51,025 nucleotides of DNA from the NCBI GenBank assembly GCA_050011315.1, contig JBEKJI010000026.1, forward strand, positions 1 through 51,025, in the 5' to 3' direction. Within the stretch, counting starts at the first letter, position 1. Each line of letters opens with the position of its first letter. This document shows, one piece after another, positions 33,636-40,993 of the stretch. The notes under the pieces were generated by a model, which was not told the DNA's origin, did no database searches, and saw only the letters and a program-made list of their open reading frames with translations. The translations under genes were made by a program, and so were the position numbers. The stretch comes from Fen-549 sp050011315 (GTDB taxonomy: Bacteria > Actinomycetota > Thermoleophilia > Gaiellales > Gaiellaceae).

Positions 33636-34384
33636 CGCTCGACAAGCAGGCGATCCAGCGCCGCTTCGAGCGCGCCGCCGACGCCTACGACACCTTCAGC
33701 GTCGTCCAGCGCGCGATGGCCGACGGCCTGGTTGACGACGTCGAGCGCGAGCCGCTCTCGATTCTCGAGCTCGGCTGCGGCACCGGTTACCTGACCACGC
33801 TCCTGCGCAGGCGCTTCCCGGAGGCGGCGATCGAGGCGGTGGACTTCGCGCCGGCGATGATCGCCCGCGCCAGCGAGCGCGTCCCCAACGCCCGCTTCGT
33901 CGTGGCCGATATCGAGGAGCTCGAGCCCGAGCCCGAGTGGTACGACCTGATCGTCTCAAGCGCGACCGTTCAGTGGCTGGCCGAGCCGGAGCAGACCTTC
34001 GCGCGCCTCGCCGGCTCGCTCGACAGACATGGCGAGCTGCATCTGACCACCTTCGGGCCGCGCACCTTCTGGGAGCTGGACGAGGTGCTCAGAGAGCTCG
34101 GTTGCGAACGAGGGTTGAGTCTGCTTCCGGCGGAGAAATGGGAAACGCTCCTCGCCGGGGCCGGTCTCCGTCGGATCCGCGCCCATTCGTGCGAGGAGCG
34201 TTTCTCTTACCCGGACTGTGCAGCCTTTCTCCGATCTGTCAAGTCCTCCGGTGCAGGATATGCACCCCGCGTTCTCGCACCGGGAACGCTCTCCGCGGCG
34301 ATGCGCCGCTACGACGAACGCTTTTTCGACGGCGCCGGGGTGAGCGCCACCTACGACGTCGTGACCCTCTCGGCCGAGCGCTGA
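33620..34384 (+). CDS. bioC: Malonyl-ACP O-methyltransferase
   Basis: BioC methylates malonyl-ACP to disguise it as a fatty-acid primer for pimelate synthesis. The SAM motif LELGCGTGYLT starts about 45 residues in, followed by VDFAPAMI and ATVQWLAEPEQTF, the latter typical of BioC. FERAADAYDTFSVVQRAMA near the start matches the family's N-terminus. GTG 33620 is used (254 residues), overlapping bioH by 16 bases; the frame is open much further but only as a shadow of bioH. It is the last gene of the bio operon. Confidence 0.91.
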   Translation: MAPALTLDKQAIQRRFERAADAYDTFSVVQRAMADGLVDDVEREPLSILELGCGTGYLTTLLRRRFPEAAIEAVDFAPAMIARASERVPNARFVVADIEELEPEPEWYDLIVSSATVQWLAEPEQTFARLAGSLDRHGELHLTTFGPRTFWELDEVLRELGCERGLSLLPAEKWETLLAGAGLRRIRAHSCEERFSYPDCAAFLRSVKSSGAGYAPRVLAPGTLSAAMRRYDERFFDGAGVSATYDVVTLSAER

Positions 34385-34422
34385 GAACCCCACTCTCTCC
34401 CGAGCCCGAGCCGAAGTTTGGA

Positions 34423-34596
34423 GCCGCTTCGGGCGAGAACGGCGCCATCGAGCACTACAACCGGATCATCGAGGAGACGAGCGAGGTCGACTGGGCGACC
34501 CAGGAGATGCCGATCGGCATCCTCCAGGACGAGGAGGGCCACCGGAGGCTCTTCGGGGGCTTCCTGCGAGAGTACGAAGCGGAGGGGGTGGCGTAG
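34423..34596 (+). pseudogene. C-terminal remnant of a ferritin-like protein
   Basis: The reading frame ending at 34596 gives AIEHYNRIIEETSEVD, a short gap, then ILQDEEGHRRLFGGFL. This resembles the last helices of bacterioferritin/Dps-like ferritins, with the E-x-x-H iron ligand pair (EEGH). The N-terminal helices and any start codon are missing, because immediately upstream lies the end of bioC in another frame. It looks like a truncated gene left after a rearrangement. Confidence 0.6.
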
Positions 34597-34677
34597 GAGC
34601 GCGCCTCGAGGGGCGATGTGCTCGTAGCCGTAGCCTCGTCGGCGACGGTTCGTCAAGATCGCGGCCGCGGGAGGCGA

Positions 34678-35406
34678 TCACGTGCCGTGGTGCACCGCCT
34701 CGATGTTGTTGCCGTCGGGGTCGAGGACGAACGCTCCGTAGTAACCGGGGTGATAGGTCCGCTCTCCCGGCGGCCCGTTGTCGCGGTAGCCGGCCGCGAG
34801 TGCTAGACGGTGGAACTCGCGAGCGACGACATCGTCCGCGACGGGAAAGGCAACGTGTACGTTCGCGGTCACCGGCTTACCTCGCACGAGTGCGAACGAG
34901 CGGTCGCCGCCTGCGACGTGGAATCGCGTCGCCTGCTCGTTCGCAATCCGCAGCCCGAGGATCGGCGCGATCGTTTGGTAGAACCGTCTGCTCGCGGCTA
35001 GGTCGGCGACCCGGATCCAGAGGTGGTCGATGACGTTATCGCCCTCGCGCGCGCGTCCGTGATAGACGGCCTCGGCGCTGTTGCCTTCGAGATCGAGCAG
35101 GAAGGCACCGTAGTAGTCCTTGTGATACTGCGGCCGCGGGCCTGGCGCGCCGTCGCTTGCGTAGCCTGCCTCCACGCCCGCGCGCCAGAACTCCCGCACG
35201 TCTTCGCGCGACCGCGAGACGAATGCGACGTGGAGGCCCTGCGTCGCCGGCCGGTCCTCGCCTGCCTGCGCCAGGCCGAAGTCGTTCCACTCGTCGAAGT
35301 CGTCGGCCGAGTGCGTGATTCCGTGGCCGAGCGGCGCGAGCGCCGTCTCGTAGAAGCGCCTGCTCGCAGCACGGTCGGAGACGCGGATCGTGACATGGTC
35401 GAACAC
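34678..35406 (-). CDS. Tandem VOC (glyoxalase/dioxygenase) domain protein
   Basis: Two vicinal-oxygen-chelate modules follow each other (about 1-118 and 124-242). The modules start alike (FDHVTIRVSDRAASRRFYET and IDHLWIRVADLAASRRFYQT) and end alike (YYGAFLLDLEGNSAEAVYHG and YYGAFVLDPDGNNIEAVHHG). Candidate metal ligands are the His of DHV/DHL and the Glu of EAV in each half. The VOC fold covers glyoxalases, ring-cleaving dioxygenases and resistance proteins, so the substrate is not predictable. The start is GTG 35406, 13 bases after the T run of the sucD terminator, so it probably has its own promoter or depends on read-through. Confidence 0.8.
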   Translation of the reverse strand: MFDHVTIRVSDRAASRRFYETALAPLGHGITHSADDFDEWNDFGLAQAGEDRPATQGLHVAFVSRSREDVREFWRAGVEAGYASDGAPGPRPQYHKDYYGAFLLDLEGNSAEAVYHGRAREGDNVIDHLWIRVADLAASRRFYQTIAPILGLRIANEQATRFHVAGGDRSFALVRGKPVTANVHVAFPVADDVVAREFHRLALAAGYRDNGPPGERTYHPGYYGAFVLDPDGNNIEAVHHGT

Positions 35407-35419
35407 GCCCGTATTCTCT

Positions 35420-35454
35420 AAAAAAAAGGGCCGCTACTGCCGATAGCCGGGCCC
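35420..35454 (-). terminator. Rho-independent terminator of the sucC-sucD operon
   Basis: On the minus strand GGGCC-CG-GCTA pairs with TAGC-GGCCC around TCGGCAG, followed by eight T residues (plus-strand A run 35420-35427). It lies 49 bases after the sucD stop and directly before the VOC gene. Confidence 0.8.
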
Positions 35455-35502
35455 GAGCCGAGCGACTCGCGCGGCCGAGGCGGCGGCACGGTTGCCGGGA
35501 CG

Positions 35503-36375
35503 CTACTGCTTCAGCCGCTCCGCGGCGAGCTCGGCCACTTCGGTCGGAGTTGTTCCGACCTGGATGCCGCAGGCCTCGAGCGCCTCCTTCTTGGCCTGAG
35601 CGGTGCCCGACGAGCCGGAGATGATCGCGCCGGCGTGACCCATCGTCTTTCCGGGCGGGGCGGTGAAGCCGGCGATGTAGGCGAGTACGGGCTTGCTCAT
35701 CTTCTCGGCCACGAAGCGGGCGGCCCGCTCCTCCTCGTCGCCGCCGATCTCCCCGACCATGACCACGATCTCGGTCTCGGGATCGGCCTCGAAGCGCTCG
35801 AGGATGTCGATGAAGGAGGAGCCGACGATGGCGTCGCCGCCGATGCCGATCACGGTCGTGTTGCCGAGCCCGAGCTGGGCCAGCTCGTAGCCGATCTGGT
35901 AGGTGAGCGTGCCCGAGCGGCTGACCAGACCGACCGATCCCTGGGCGAAGATCTCGGCCGGGATGATGCCGACGTTCGCCTTCCCCGGCGAGATCACGCC
36001 CGGGCAGTTGGGGCCGATCAGGGTCACTCCGTGCGTCTTCGCGAACCCGTGCAGCCGCAGCATCTCGTGCACCGGGATGCCCTCGGTGATGCAGACGATC
36101 GTCTCGAGGCAGGCGTCGATCGCCTCGTAGAGCGCGTCGGCGGCGAAGCGGGCGGGCACGAAGGCGGCGCTCGTGTTGGCGCCCGTCTCGGCCACGGCCT
36201 CGCGGACGGTGTTGAAGACCGGGATCCCCTCGACCTCCTCGCCGCCGTGCCCGGGAGCGGCGCCCGCGACAACCTGCGTTCCGTAGGCCCGGTTGCGCAG
36301 GGCGTGGAAGGAGCCCTCGCGCCCGGTCAGGTTCTGAACGACGAGGCGGGTGGACTTGTCGACGATGATGGCCAT
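35503..36375 (-). CDS. sucD: Succinyl-CoA synthetase alpha subunit
   Basis: SucD binds CoA and carries the phosphorylated histidine. H247 lies in GKTMGHAGAIISG. The CoA-binding N-terminal domain shows QNLTGREGSFH, GPNCPGVISPG follows mid-protein, and SRSGTLTYQIGYELA is the usual third motif. The length (290) is normal. The ATG at 36375 overlaps the stop of a methyltransferase gene by one base, so the three genes sucC, methyltransferase and sucD are read as one unit ending at the terminator at 35420-35454. Confidence 0.96.
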   Translation of the reverse strand: MAIIVDKSTRLVVQNLTGREGSFHALRNRAYGTQVVAGAAPGHGGEEVEGIPVFNTVREAVAETGANTSAAFVPARFAADALYEAIDACLETIVCITEGIPVHEMLRLHGFAKTHGVTLIGPNCPGVISPGKANVGIIPAEIFAQGSVGLVSRSGTLTYQIGYELAQLGLGNTTVIGIGGDAIVGSSFIDILERFEADPETEIVVMVGEIGGDEEERAARFVAEKMSKPVLAYIAGFTAPPGKTMGHAGAIISGSSGTAQAKKEALEACGIQVGTTPTEVAELAAERLKQ

Positions 36376-37040
36376 CAGTCCCTCTTCACGCCTTTGATTA
36401 GGAAGACCGTGCTGACGTAGTTGTCGCCGTCGAGGCGGTGCGAGACCAGCTCGCGAGCCTTCTCGGCTTGATCGCCCTTACAGTCGCAGCGCTCGAGCCA
36501 CGAAGAGAAGGAGATCTGGCGCTCGATCACCTCGGCCGACTCGATCTCGAGCTCGGCGGCAGCGAAAAGCTCGTGCCACTGCTCGAGCGAGTAGGCGCGC
36601 ACGTGCGAGGGGTCGCGTAGCTTCTCGGCCTCCTCGACGCGTTCGTCGACGAAGAGCAGATCCTCGAGCAGGACGGGCCCCCTGGTCACGCGGGCCATCT
36701 CGCGAAGGGCGAGCTCGGCGTCGGCGAAGTGGTGGGAGGCAAGCCGGCTTGCGACCAGATCGAAGGAGGCAGCGGGGAAAGGAAGCTCCTCGGCCTGGCA
36801 GATCACGTCCGACCACATGCCGGCGGAGGGGTCGGCGGTGGTGACGGTGAAGCTCGCCTCGCGCAGGCGCCGCGCGAGGTGCCCGCCGCCCGAGCCGACA
36901 TCCAGCGCAGTCCTTCCCTCTCCCGGCCCCGCCCAGGCGACGAGCAGATCGAGATCGGGACCGAACGCATGCGGAGCGCTCTCCCGGTAGGCCTGCGCCC
37001 GCTCGTCCCAGGGATTCTCTCGTCCGCCGCTTCTCTCCAT
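36375..37040 (-). CDS. SAM-dependent methyltransferase inserted between sucC and sucD
   Basis: A class I methyltransferase of 221 residues. The SAM motif ALDVGSGGGHLARRL begins near residue 45, followed by ADPSAGM and QAEELPFPAASFDLVASRLASHHF, the layout of UbiE/Methyltransf_11 proteins. The substrate is unknown. It starts 9 bases after the sucC stop, with GGGGGAAGGA before the ATG, and overlaps sucD by one base. Its position inside an operon that is normally just sucC-sucD is unusual and suggests coexpression with the TCA cycle, though a shared function is only inferred. Confidence 0.85.
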   Translation of the reverse strand: MERSGGRENPWDERAQAYRESAPHAFGPDLDLLVAWAGPGEGRTALDVGSGGGHLARRLREASFTVTTADPSAGMWSDVICQAEELPFPAASFDLVASRLASHHFADAELALREMARVTRGPVLLEDLLFVDERVEEAEKLRDPSHVRAYSLEQWHELFAAAELEIESAEVIERQISFSSWLERCDCKGDQAEKARELVSHRLDGDNYVSTVFLIKGVKRD

Positions 37041-37049
37041 TCCTTCCCC

Positions 37050-38192
37050 CTAGCCCGCCAGCTCCACGGCCTTCTGCGCCGCCTCGAGCATCGTCGGCGC
37101 CGCGTGCAGATAGGGCAGCCCGGCTTCGGCCAGCAGGCGCCTGCCCTCCTCGGCGTTGGTGCCGTCGAAGCGAACGACGATCGGACGGGCGATCTGGATC
37201 TGCTCGAGCGCCTGCAGGATTCCGCGCGCGACCTCGTCGCAGCGTGTGATGCCACCGAAGACGTTGAAGAAGATCGCCCCCACCTGCGGGTCGGCGCAGA
37301 TCACCTCGAGCGCGTCGACCACTCCCTGCGCGCCGCCACCGCCGCCGAGATCGCAGAAGTTCGCCGGCCTCCCGCCCGCGATCGCGATCAGGTCGAGCGT
37401 GGACATCACCAAGCCGGCGCCGTTGCCGAGGATGCCTACCTCGCCGTCGAGCTTGACGTAGGTGACGCCCTTCTCGCGCGCCGCCCGCTCCTCGGCCGGC
37501 ACCGACTCGGGGTCGCGCATGGCGGCGATCTCCTCGTGCCGGAAGAGCGCGTTGTCGTCTACCGAGACCTTGGCATCCAGCGCCAGCAGCTCGCCGGCCT
37601 CCGTCACGACAAGTGGATTGATCTCGCACAGGGTCGCGTCGCAAGCGGTGAAGACGGCGTAGAGCCGCTCGCAGGCGCGCTCGATCTGGCGGCGCTCGTT
37701 CGCATCGGCGATTCCGGCGCCGAAAGAGAGCGTGCGCCCGTGCCAGGGATGGAAGCCCTCGAGTGGATCCAGGTGCAGGCGCACCAGCGCCTCGGGCTTG
37801 CGCGCGGCCACCTCCTCGATCTCGACTCCGCCCTCTGTCGTGAACATGAACAGGGGCTTCTTGGCACCGCGGTCGAGTGTGATCGAGAGGTAGTACTCGC
37901 GGGCGATCTCCGAGGCGCGCTCGATCCAGAGCCGGCGCACGACCTGCCCCTTGATCTCCATGCCGAGAATGGCGGCGGCGTGAGCCTCGGCTTCGTCCGG
38001 GCTCGCGGCGACCTTGATCCCGCCTGCCTTGCCGCGGCCTCCGGCAAGAACCTGGGCCTTGACAACAACCGTACCGCCCAACTCCTCGGCGGCCGCGCGC
38101 GCCTCGGCGGGCGTTTGCGCGAGCCGTCCTTCGCCGGTCGGAAGGCCGAAACGGCGGAAAAGCTCCTTGCCCTGGTATTCGTAGAGATCCAT
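37050..38192 (-). CDS. sucC: Succinyl-CoA synthetase beta subunit
   Basis: SucC contains the ATP-grasp domain (about 1-240) with DLYEYQGKELF at the start, VVVKAQVLAGGRGKAGG (nucleotide contacts) and CEINPLVV (metal site). A CoA-ligase domain follows, with GNGAGLVMSTLD and VFGGITRCDEVA. The length (380) is typical. The ATG at 38192 is used; the frame runs 24 bases further, but MDLYEYQGK is the family start. It is the first gene of the unit and diverges from pgsA. Confidence 0.96.
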   Translation of the reverse strand: MDLYEYQGKELFRRFGLPTGEGRLAQTPAEARAAAEELGGTVVVKAQVLAGGRGKAGGIKVAASPDEAEAHAAAILGMEIKGQVVRRLWIERASEIAREYYLSITLDRGAKKPLFMFTTEGGVEIEEVAARKPEALVRLHLDPLEGFHPWHGRTLSFGAGIADANERRQIERACERLYAVFTACDATLCEINPLVVTEAGELLALDAKVSVDDNALFRHEEIAAMRDPESVPAEERAAREKGVTYVKLDGEVGILGNGAGLVMSTLDLIAIAGGRPANFCDLGGGGGAQGVVDALEVICADPQVGAIFFNVFGGITRCDEVARGILQALEQIQIARPIVVRFDGTNAEEGRRLLAEAGLPYLHAAPTMLEAAQKAVELAG

Positions 38193-38267
38193 GCCCGAGC
38201 GCCAGTCTAGTAGCACGGCGCTACTGCTCTACCGATGAGCAAGCCGCCGGACACGTATTCTCCTGCC

Positions 38268-38816
38268 ATGAGTCTCGCCGACCAGCTCACCGTCGCTCGG
38301 ATCGCGGCGACGCCGTTCGTGATCGCGTTGTTTGCCTGGCACTTCCCGCACCACGACTACATCGCCACCGTCGTCTTTGCCCTGGCGATGACGACCGACT
38401 GGTTCGACGGCCGGGTGGCCCGCCGGGCCGGGCACTCCTCGGTGCTCGGCTCGCTGCTCGATCCGGTCGCCGACAAGGTGCTCGTGCTCTCGACTCTGAT
38501 CGTGCTCGTCCAGTACGGCATCTTTCCGGGCTGGGTCGCGGCGCTGATCGTCGCGCGCGAGTTCCTCGTCTCGGGTTTGCGCCTGGCCGCTCTGGAAAGG
38601 GGAGTGGTCATGCAGGCACGCGACCTCGGCAAGCTCAAGACCTGGGCCCAGGCAAGTGCGATCGGACTTGGCGGCCTGCAAGCCGGAGGCGCCTGGTCGG
38701 TCGACGTGGCCTTCTGGGCCGGCATCGTCGCGCTCGCTTTGACCTGGCTATCCGGACTCGACTACGCGCGTGTTGCTCCTCAGATACTGCGTGGCCGAGA
38801 ACCGATTTCTTCCTAG
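38268..38816 (+). CDS. pgsA: CDP-diacylglycerol-glycerol-3-phosphate 3-phosphatidyltransferase
   Basis: PgsA makes phosphatidylglycerol phosphate. The CDP-alcohol phosphotransferase signature DG-x2-AR-x8-G-x3-D-x3-D is complete, from TDWFDGRVARR to SLLDPVADK. Four or five hydrophobic segments span the protein. ATG 38268 (MSLADQLTVARI) matches the family start; an in-frame ATG at 38235 would add 11 residues. It is divergent from sucC by about 75 bases. Other CDP-alcohol transferases such as PIP synthase are less likely given the length and motif context. Confidence 0.9.
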   Translation: MSLADQLTVARIAATPFVIALFAWHFPHHDYIATVVFALAMTTDWFDGRVARRAGHSSVLGSLLDPVADKVLVLSTLIVLVQYGIFPGWVAALIVAREFLVSGLRLAALERGVVMQARDLGKLKTWAQASAIGLGGLQAGGAWSVDVAFWAGIVALALTWLSGLDYARVAPQILRGREPISS

Positions 38817-38898
38817 CGTTTTAGGTTGCGGCTTTTCAAGCCGCGAAAGCCTTATCGACGCGACGACGCGCGGCGTCGCACGCCCACGCTCGCTAAAC

Positions 38899-38943
38899 CG
38901 GTTTCCATTCGGCTAAAGGCCCTAAATACCCAAATGGAAGCCG
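38899..38943 (+). other. Long stem-loop in the leader of the GGDEF/HD-GYP gene
   Basis: CGGTTTCCATT (38899-38909) pairs over 11 bases (one G-U) with AATGGAAGCCG (38933-38943) around a 23-base loop. A second hairpin, GCGGCTT-TTC-AAGCCGC, lies at about 38830-38846 and may be the pgsA terminator. The region matches no riboswitch I can recall, including the GEMM c-di-GMP classes. Confidence 0.5.
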
Positions 38944-39026
38944 TTTTGTCACCCGAATAGGGGGTCTGCGGGCCGTCACGGCGGCGGACAATTTGTTTAT
39001 CCCCCGCTTTTTCAGGAGGTTTCCTT

Positions 39027-39098
39027 CTGCGCCGCATTACCGCATACCTCCGTTATCGGGCGTATCGCCGTGCGCTGACCGAGGAGGTCGGTAGGTGA
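39027..39098 (+). CDS. Putative CTG-started leader peptide
   Basis: AGGAGG at 39014-39019 is followed at the ideal 7-base distance by CTG (39027) and a 23-codon frame, (M)RRITAYLRYRAYRRALTE..., ending in a TGA that overlaps the GTG of the GGDEF/HD-GYP gene (GTGA). The peptide is very rich in Arg and Tyr. The perfect Shine-Dalgarno would have no other purpose, since no ATG, GTG or TTG lies at a suitable distance. CTG initiation is rare, so this is a candidate, not a certainty. Confidence 0.4.
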   Translation: MRRITAYLRYRAYRRALTEEVGR

Positions 39099-40975
39099 GA
39101 GCCGTGGACCGAGTGAGCCCGCGCCTGCTCGCGAGCTGGCGGCGTTTCAGCGGAGTGATGCGACGCGACCGGCACACGTCGCGCCTGCTCGTCCTCGTCG
39201 GAGTCGTGTGTAGCGCCGGCGTTGCCGCGACGGCCATCGCTGCGGTGCGGCTCGCGAAACACCCGCCCCAGGGGCGGGAGTACGTATCGCTTGCGGTCAT
39301 TCTTGCCCTGGTCATGGTCGCCGAGCGCTACCCGGTCTCGGTCGAGAACACCAATCTCCGTGGCTACTCGCTCGCCGCTGTTTTCAACGCCGCCGGCATC
39401 GTGCTCTTCGGCTGGGAGCCGATGGTATTCGTCTGCGTACTCAGCCTCGTCGCCGTCGAAACCTGGCTGCGGCGACCGCGCGTGAGGATCGTCTTCAACG
39501 CGGCGGTGCTGGCGATCTCGACACTCGCAGGCGGACTGCTGGTGGCCCTTCTCCCGCACACGAGCACCCTGCCCGAGATCGTCGGCGCGGTCGGTCTTGC
39601 GGCGCTCGGCTACGCCTCTTTGAACCTATTCCTGATCTCGGCGGCGGTCGCGCTCGCGGACGGAGAGGCATACTCGGCGACGCTCGCGAATACGCTGCGC
39701 TGGGGAGTGCTCCCGTTTGGGCTCGGAGTCTCGGCGGCGCTGATGCTCGTAATACTGTGGCAGCGCTCTCCGCTCCTGATCTTCGCGCTCTCGGGACCGC
39801 TGCTTGCGATCGATCTGTACGAGCGGCAGCGCCACAAGGCGCGCTCGGCGATGCGGCTGGCCTCGACCGATCCGCTGACGGGACTCGGTAACACGCGTCG
39901 CTTCCACGAGCGCCTGCAACAACTACTCGACGATGCAGAGGGGTCCGGATACCCGGTTGCGCTCTGTTTGTTCGACCTCGACAACCTCAAGCTGGTCAAC
40001 GACGAGCGCGGTCACCTGGCCGGCGATCGTGTGCTCGTGACCGTGGCCAGTCGCCTGCGCCACGGCGGCGAGGCCTTCCGCCTGGGCGGAGACGAGTTCG
40101 CCGTGCTCCTGAACGGGCGCGGGAGCGAGGAAGCGGTCTCCGCCGCGAGTGCCATCCTTTCGCGCGTCGCCTCGCTCAAAACCGGAGACCTACCGCAGCT
40201 TACGATGAGCTGCGGCGTTGCCGTCTTCCCGTCCGAGGGCGTCGCGCGTAATGACCTTCTGCGCCTCGCCGACAGTGCCCTCTACTGGGCCAAGGACCAC
40301 GGCAAGAACCGCGTCCGCGTCTATCACCCCGAGGCGCTGAGCGCCTACGCCCTCGAACGGCTCGGCGCCAACCCCGACCTGAACTACCGTCTGCGAGCCG
40401 CCGCCAGCCTCGCCGACGCGGTCGACGCGCGCGACGCACATGAGGGGGCCCACTCGCGCCGCGTGGGCGACCTCGCCGCTTCGATCGCCGAGCGCCTGGG
40501 CGCCGACAGCGACCGGATCGAGATGCTGCGGCTGGCCGGTCACCTGCACGACGTGGGCAAGCTGGCGATTCCGGAGGACCTGCTGCGCAAGGAAGATCCG
40601 CTTTCCGACGCCGAGCTGGTCGTGCTGCAGCGGCACCCGGAGATCGGCTTCCACATGCTCGAGAGCCTTGGCCTGGGGCCGGTCGCCGGGTGGGTGCTGC
40701 ACCACCACGAGCGCTGGGACGGGCTCGGTTACCCGAAGGGGCTGGCGGGCGGTCGGATCCCGCTGGGGGCGAGGATCATCTTCGCGGCCGACGCCTGGGA
40801 CTCGATGACGAGCGAGCGCACCTACCGCCAGAGCCTGAGCGTGGAGCAGGCGCTGGTGGAGATCCAGAGCCGGGCGGGTAGCCAGTTCGACCCCGAGATC
40901 GTAGAGGCGCTGACGATAGTGCTCGGCCTCGTCTCGGAGCCCGACCAGGCCGTGGAGATCGCCGAGGGTCGCTGA
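39095..40975 (+). CDS. Membrane GGDEF and HD-GYP cyclic-di-GMP enzyme
   Basis: The 626-residue protein has an N-terminal membrane part with about six to eight helices (residues 30-240), then a GGDEF diguanylate cyclase domain (about 250-415; STDPLTGLGN, FDLDNLKLVND, intact GGDEF at 331-335). A C-terminal HD-GYP phosphodiesterase domain follows (about 425-615; HD at 485-486, HHHERWDGLGYPKG with GYP at 545-547). The allosteric RxxD inhibition site upstream of GGDEF is incomplete (RHGG). Both synthesis and breakdown of cyclic di-GMP could thus be encoded in one protein. GTG 39095 has GAGGAGG seven bases upstream and overlaps a putative leader peptide stop. Confidence 0.93.
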   Translation: MRAVDRVSPRLLASWRRFSGVMRRDRHTSRLLVLVGVVCSAGVAATAIAAVRLAKHPPQGREYVSLAVILALVMVAERYPVSVENTNLRGYSLAAVFNAAGIVLFGWEPMVFVCVLSLVAVETWLRRPRVRIVFNAAVLAISTLAGGLLVALLPHTSTLPEIVGAVGLAALGYASLNLFLISAAVALADGEAYSATLANTLRWGVLPFGLGVSAALMLVILWQRSPLLIFALSGPLLAIDLYERQRHKARSAMRLASTDPLTGLGNTRRFHERLQQLLDDAEGSGYPVALCLFDLDNLKLVNDERGHLAGDRVLVTVASRLRHGGEAFRLGGDEFAVLLNGRGSEEAVSAASAILSRVASLKTGDLPQLTMSCGVAVFPSEGVARNDLLRLADSALYWAKDHGKNRVRVYHPEALSAYALERLGANPDLNYRLRAAASLADAVDARDAHEGAHSRRVGDLAASIAERLGADSDRIEMLRLAGHLHDVGKLAIPEDLLRKEDPLSDAELVVLQRHPEIGFHMLESLGLGPVAGWVLHHHERWDGLGYPKGLAGGRIPLGARIIFAADAWDSMTSERTYRQSLSVEQALVEIQSRAGSQFDPEIVEALTIVLGLVSEPDQAVEIAEGR

Positions 40976-40993
40976 CTCTCCTATCATCGAAAA

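Noticed and set aside
38817..39094. Cyclic-di-GMP (GEMM) riboswitch upstream of the GGDEF gene
   Set aside because: None of the conserved GEMM-I or GEMM-II sequence blocks is present on either strand.
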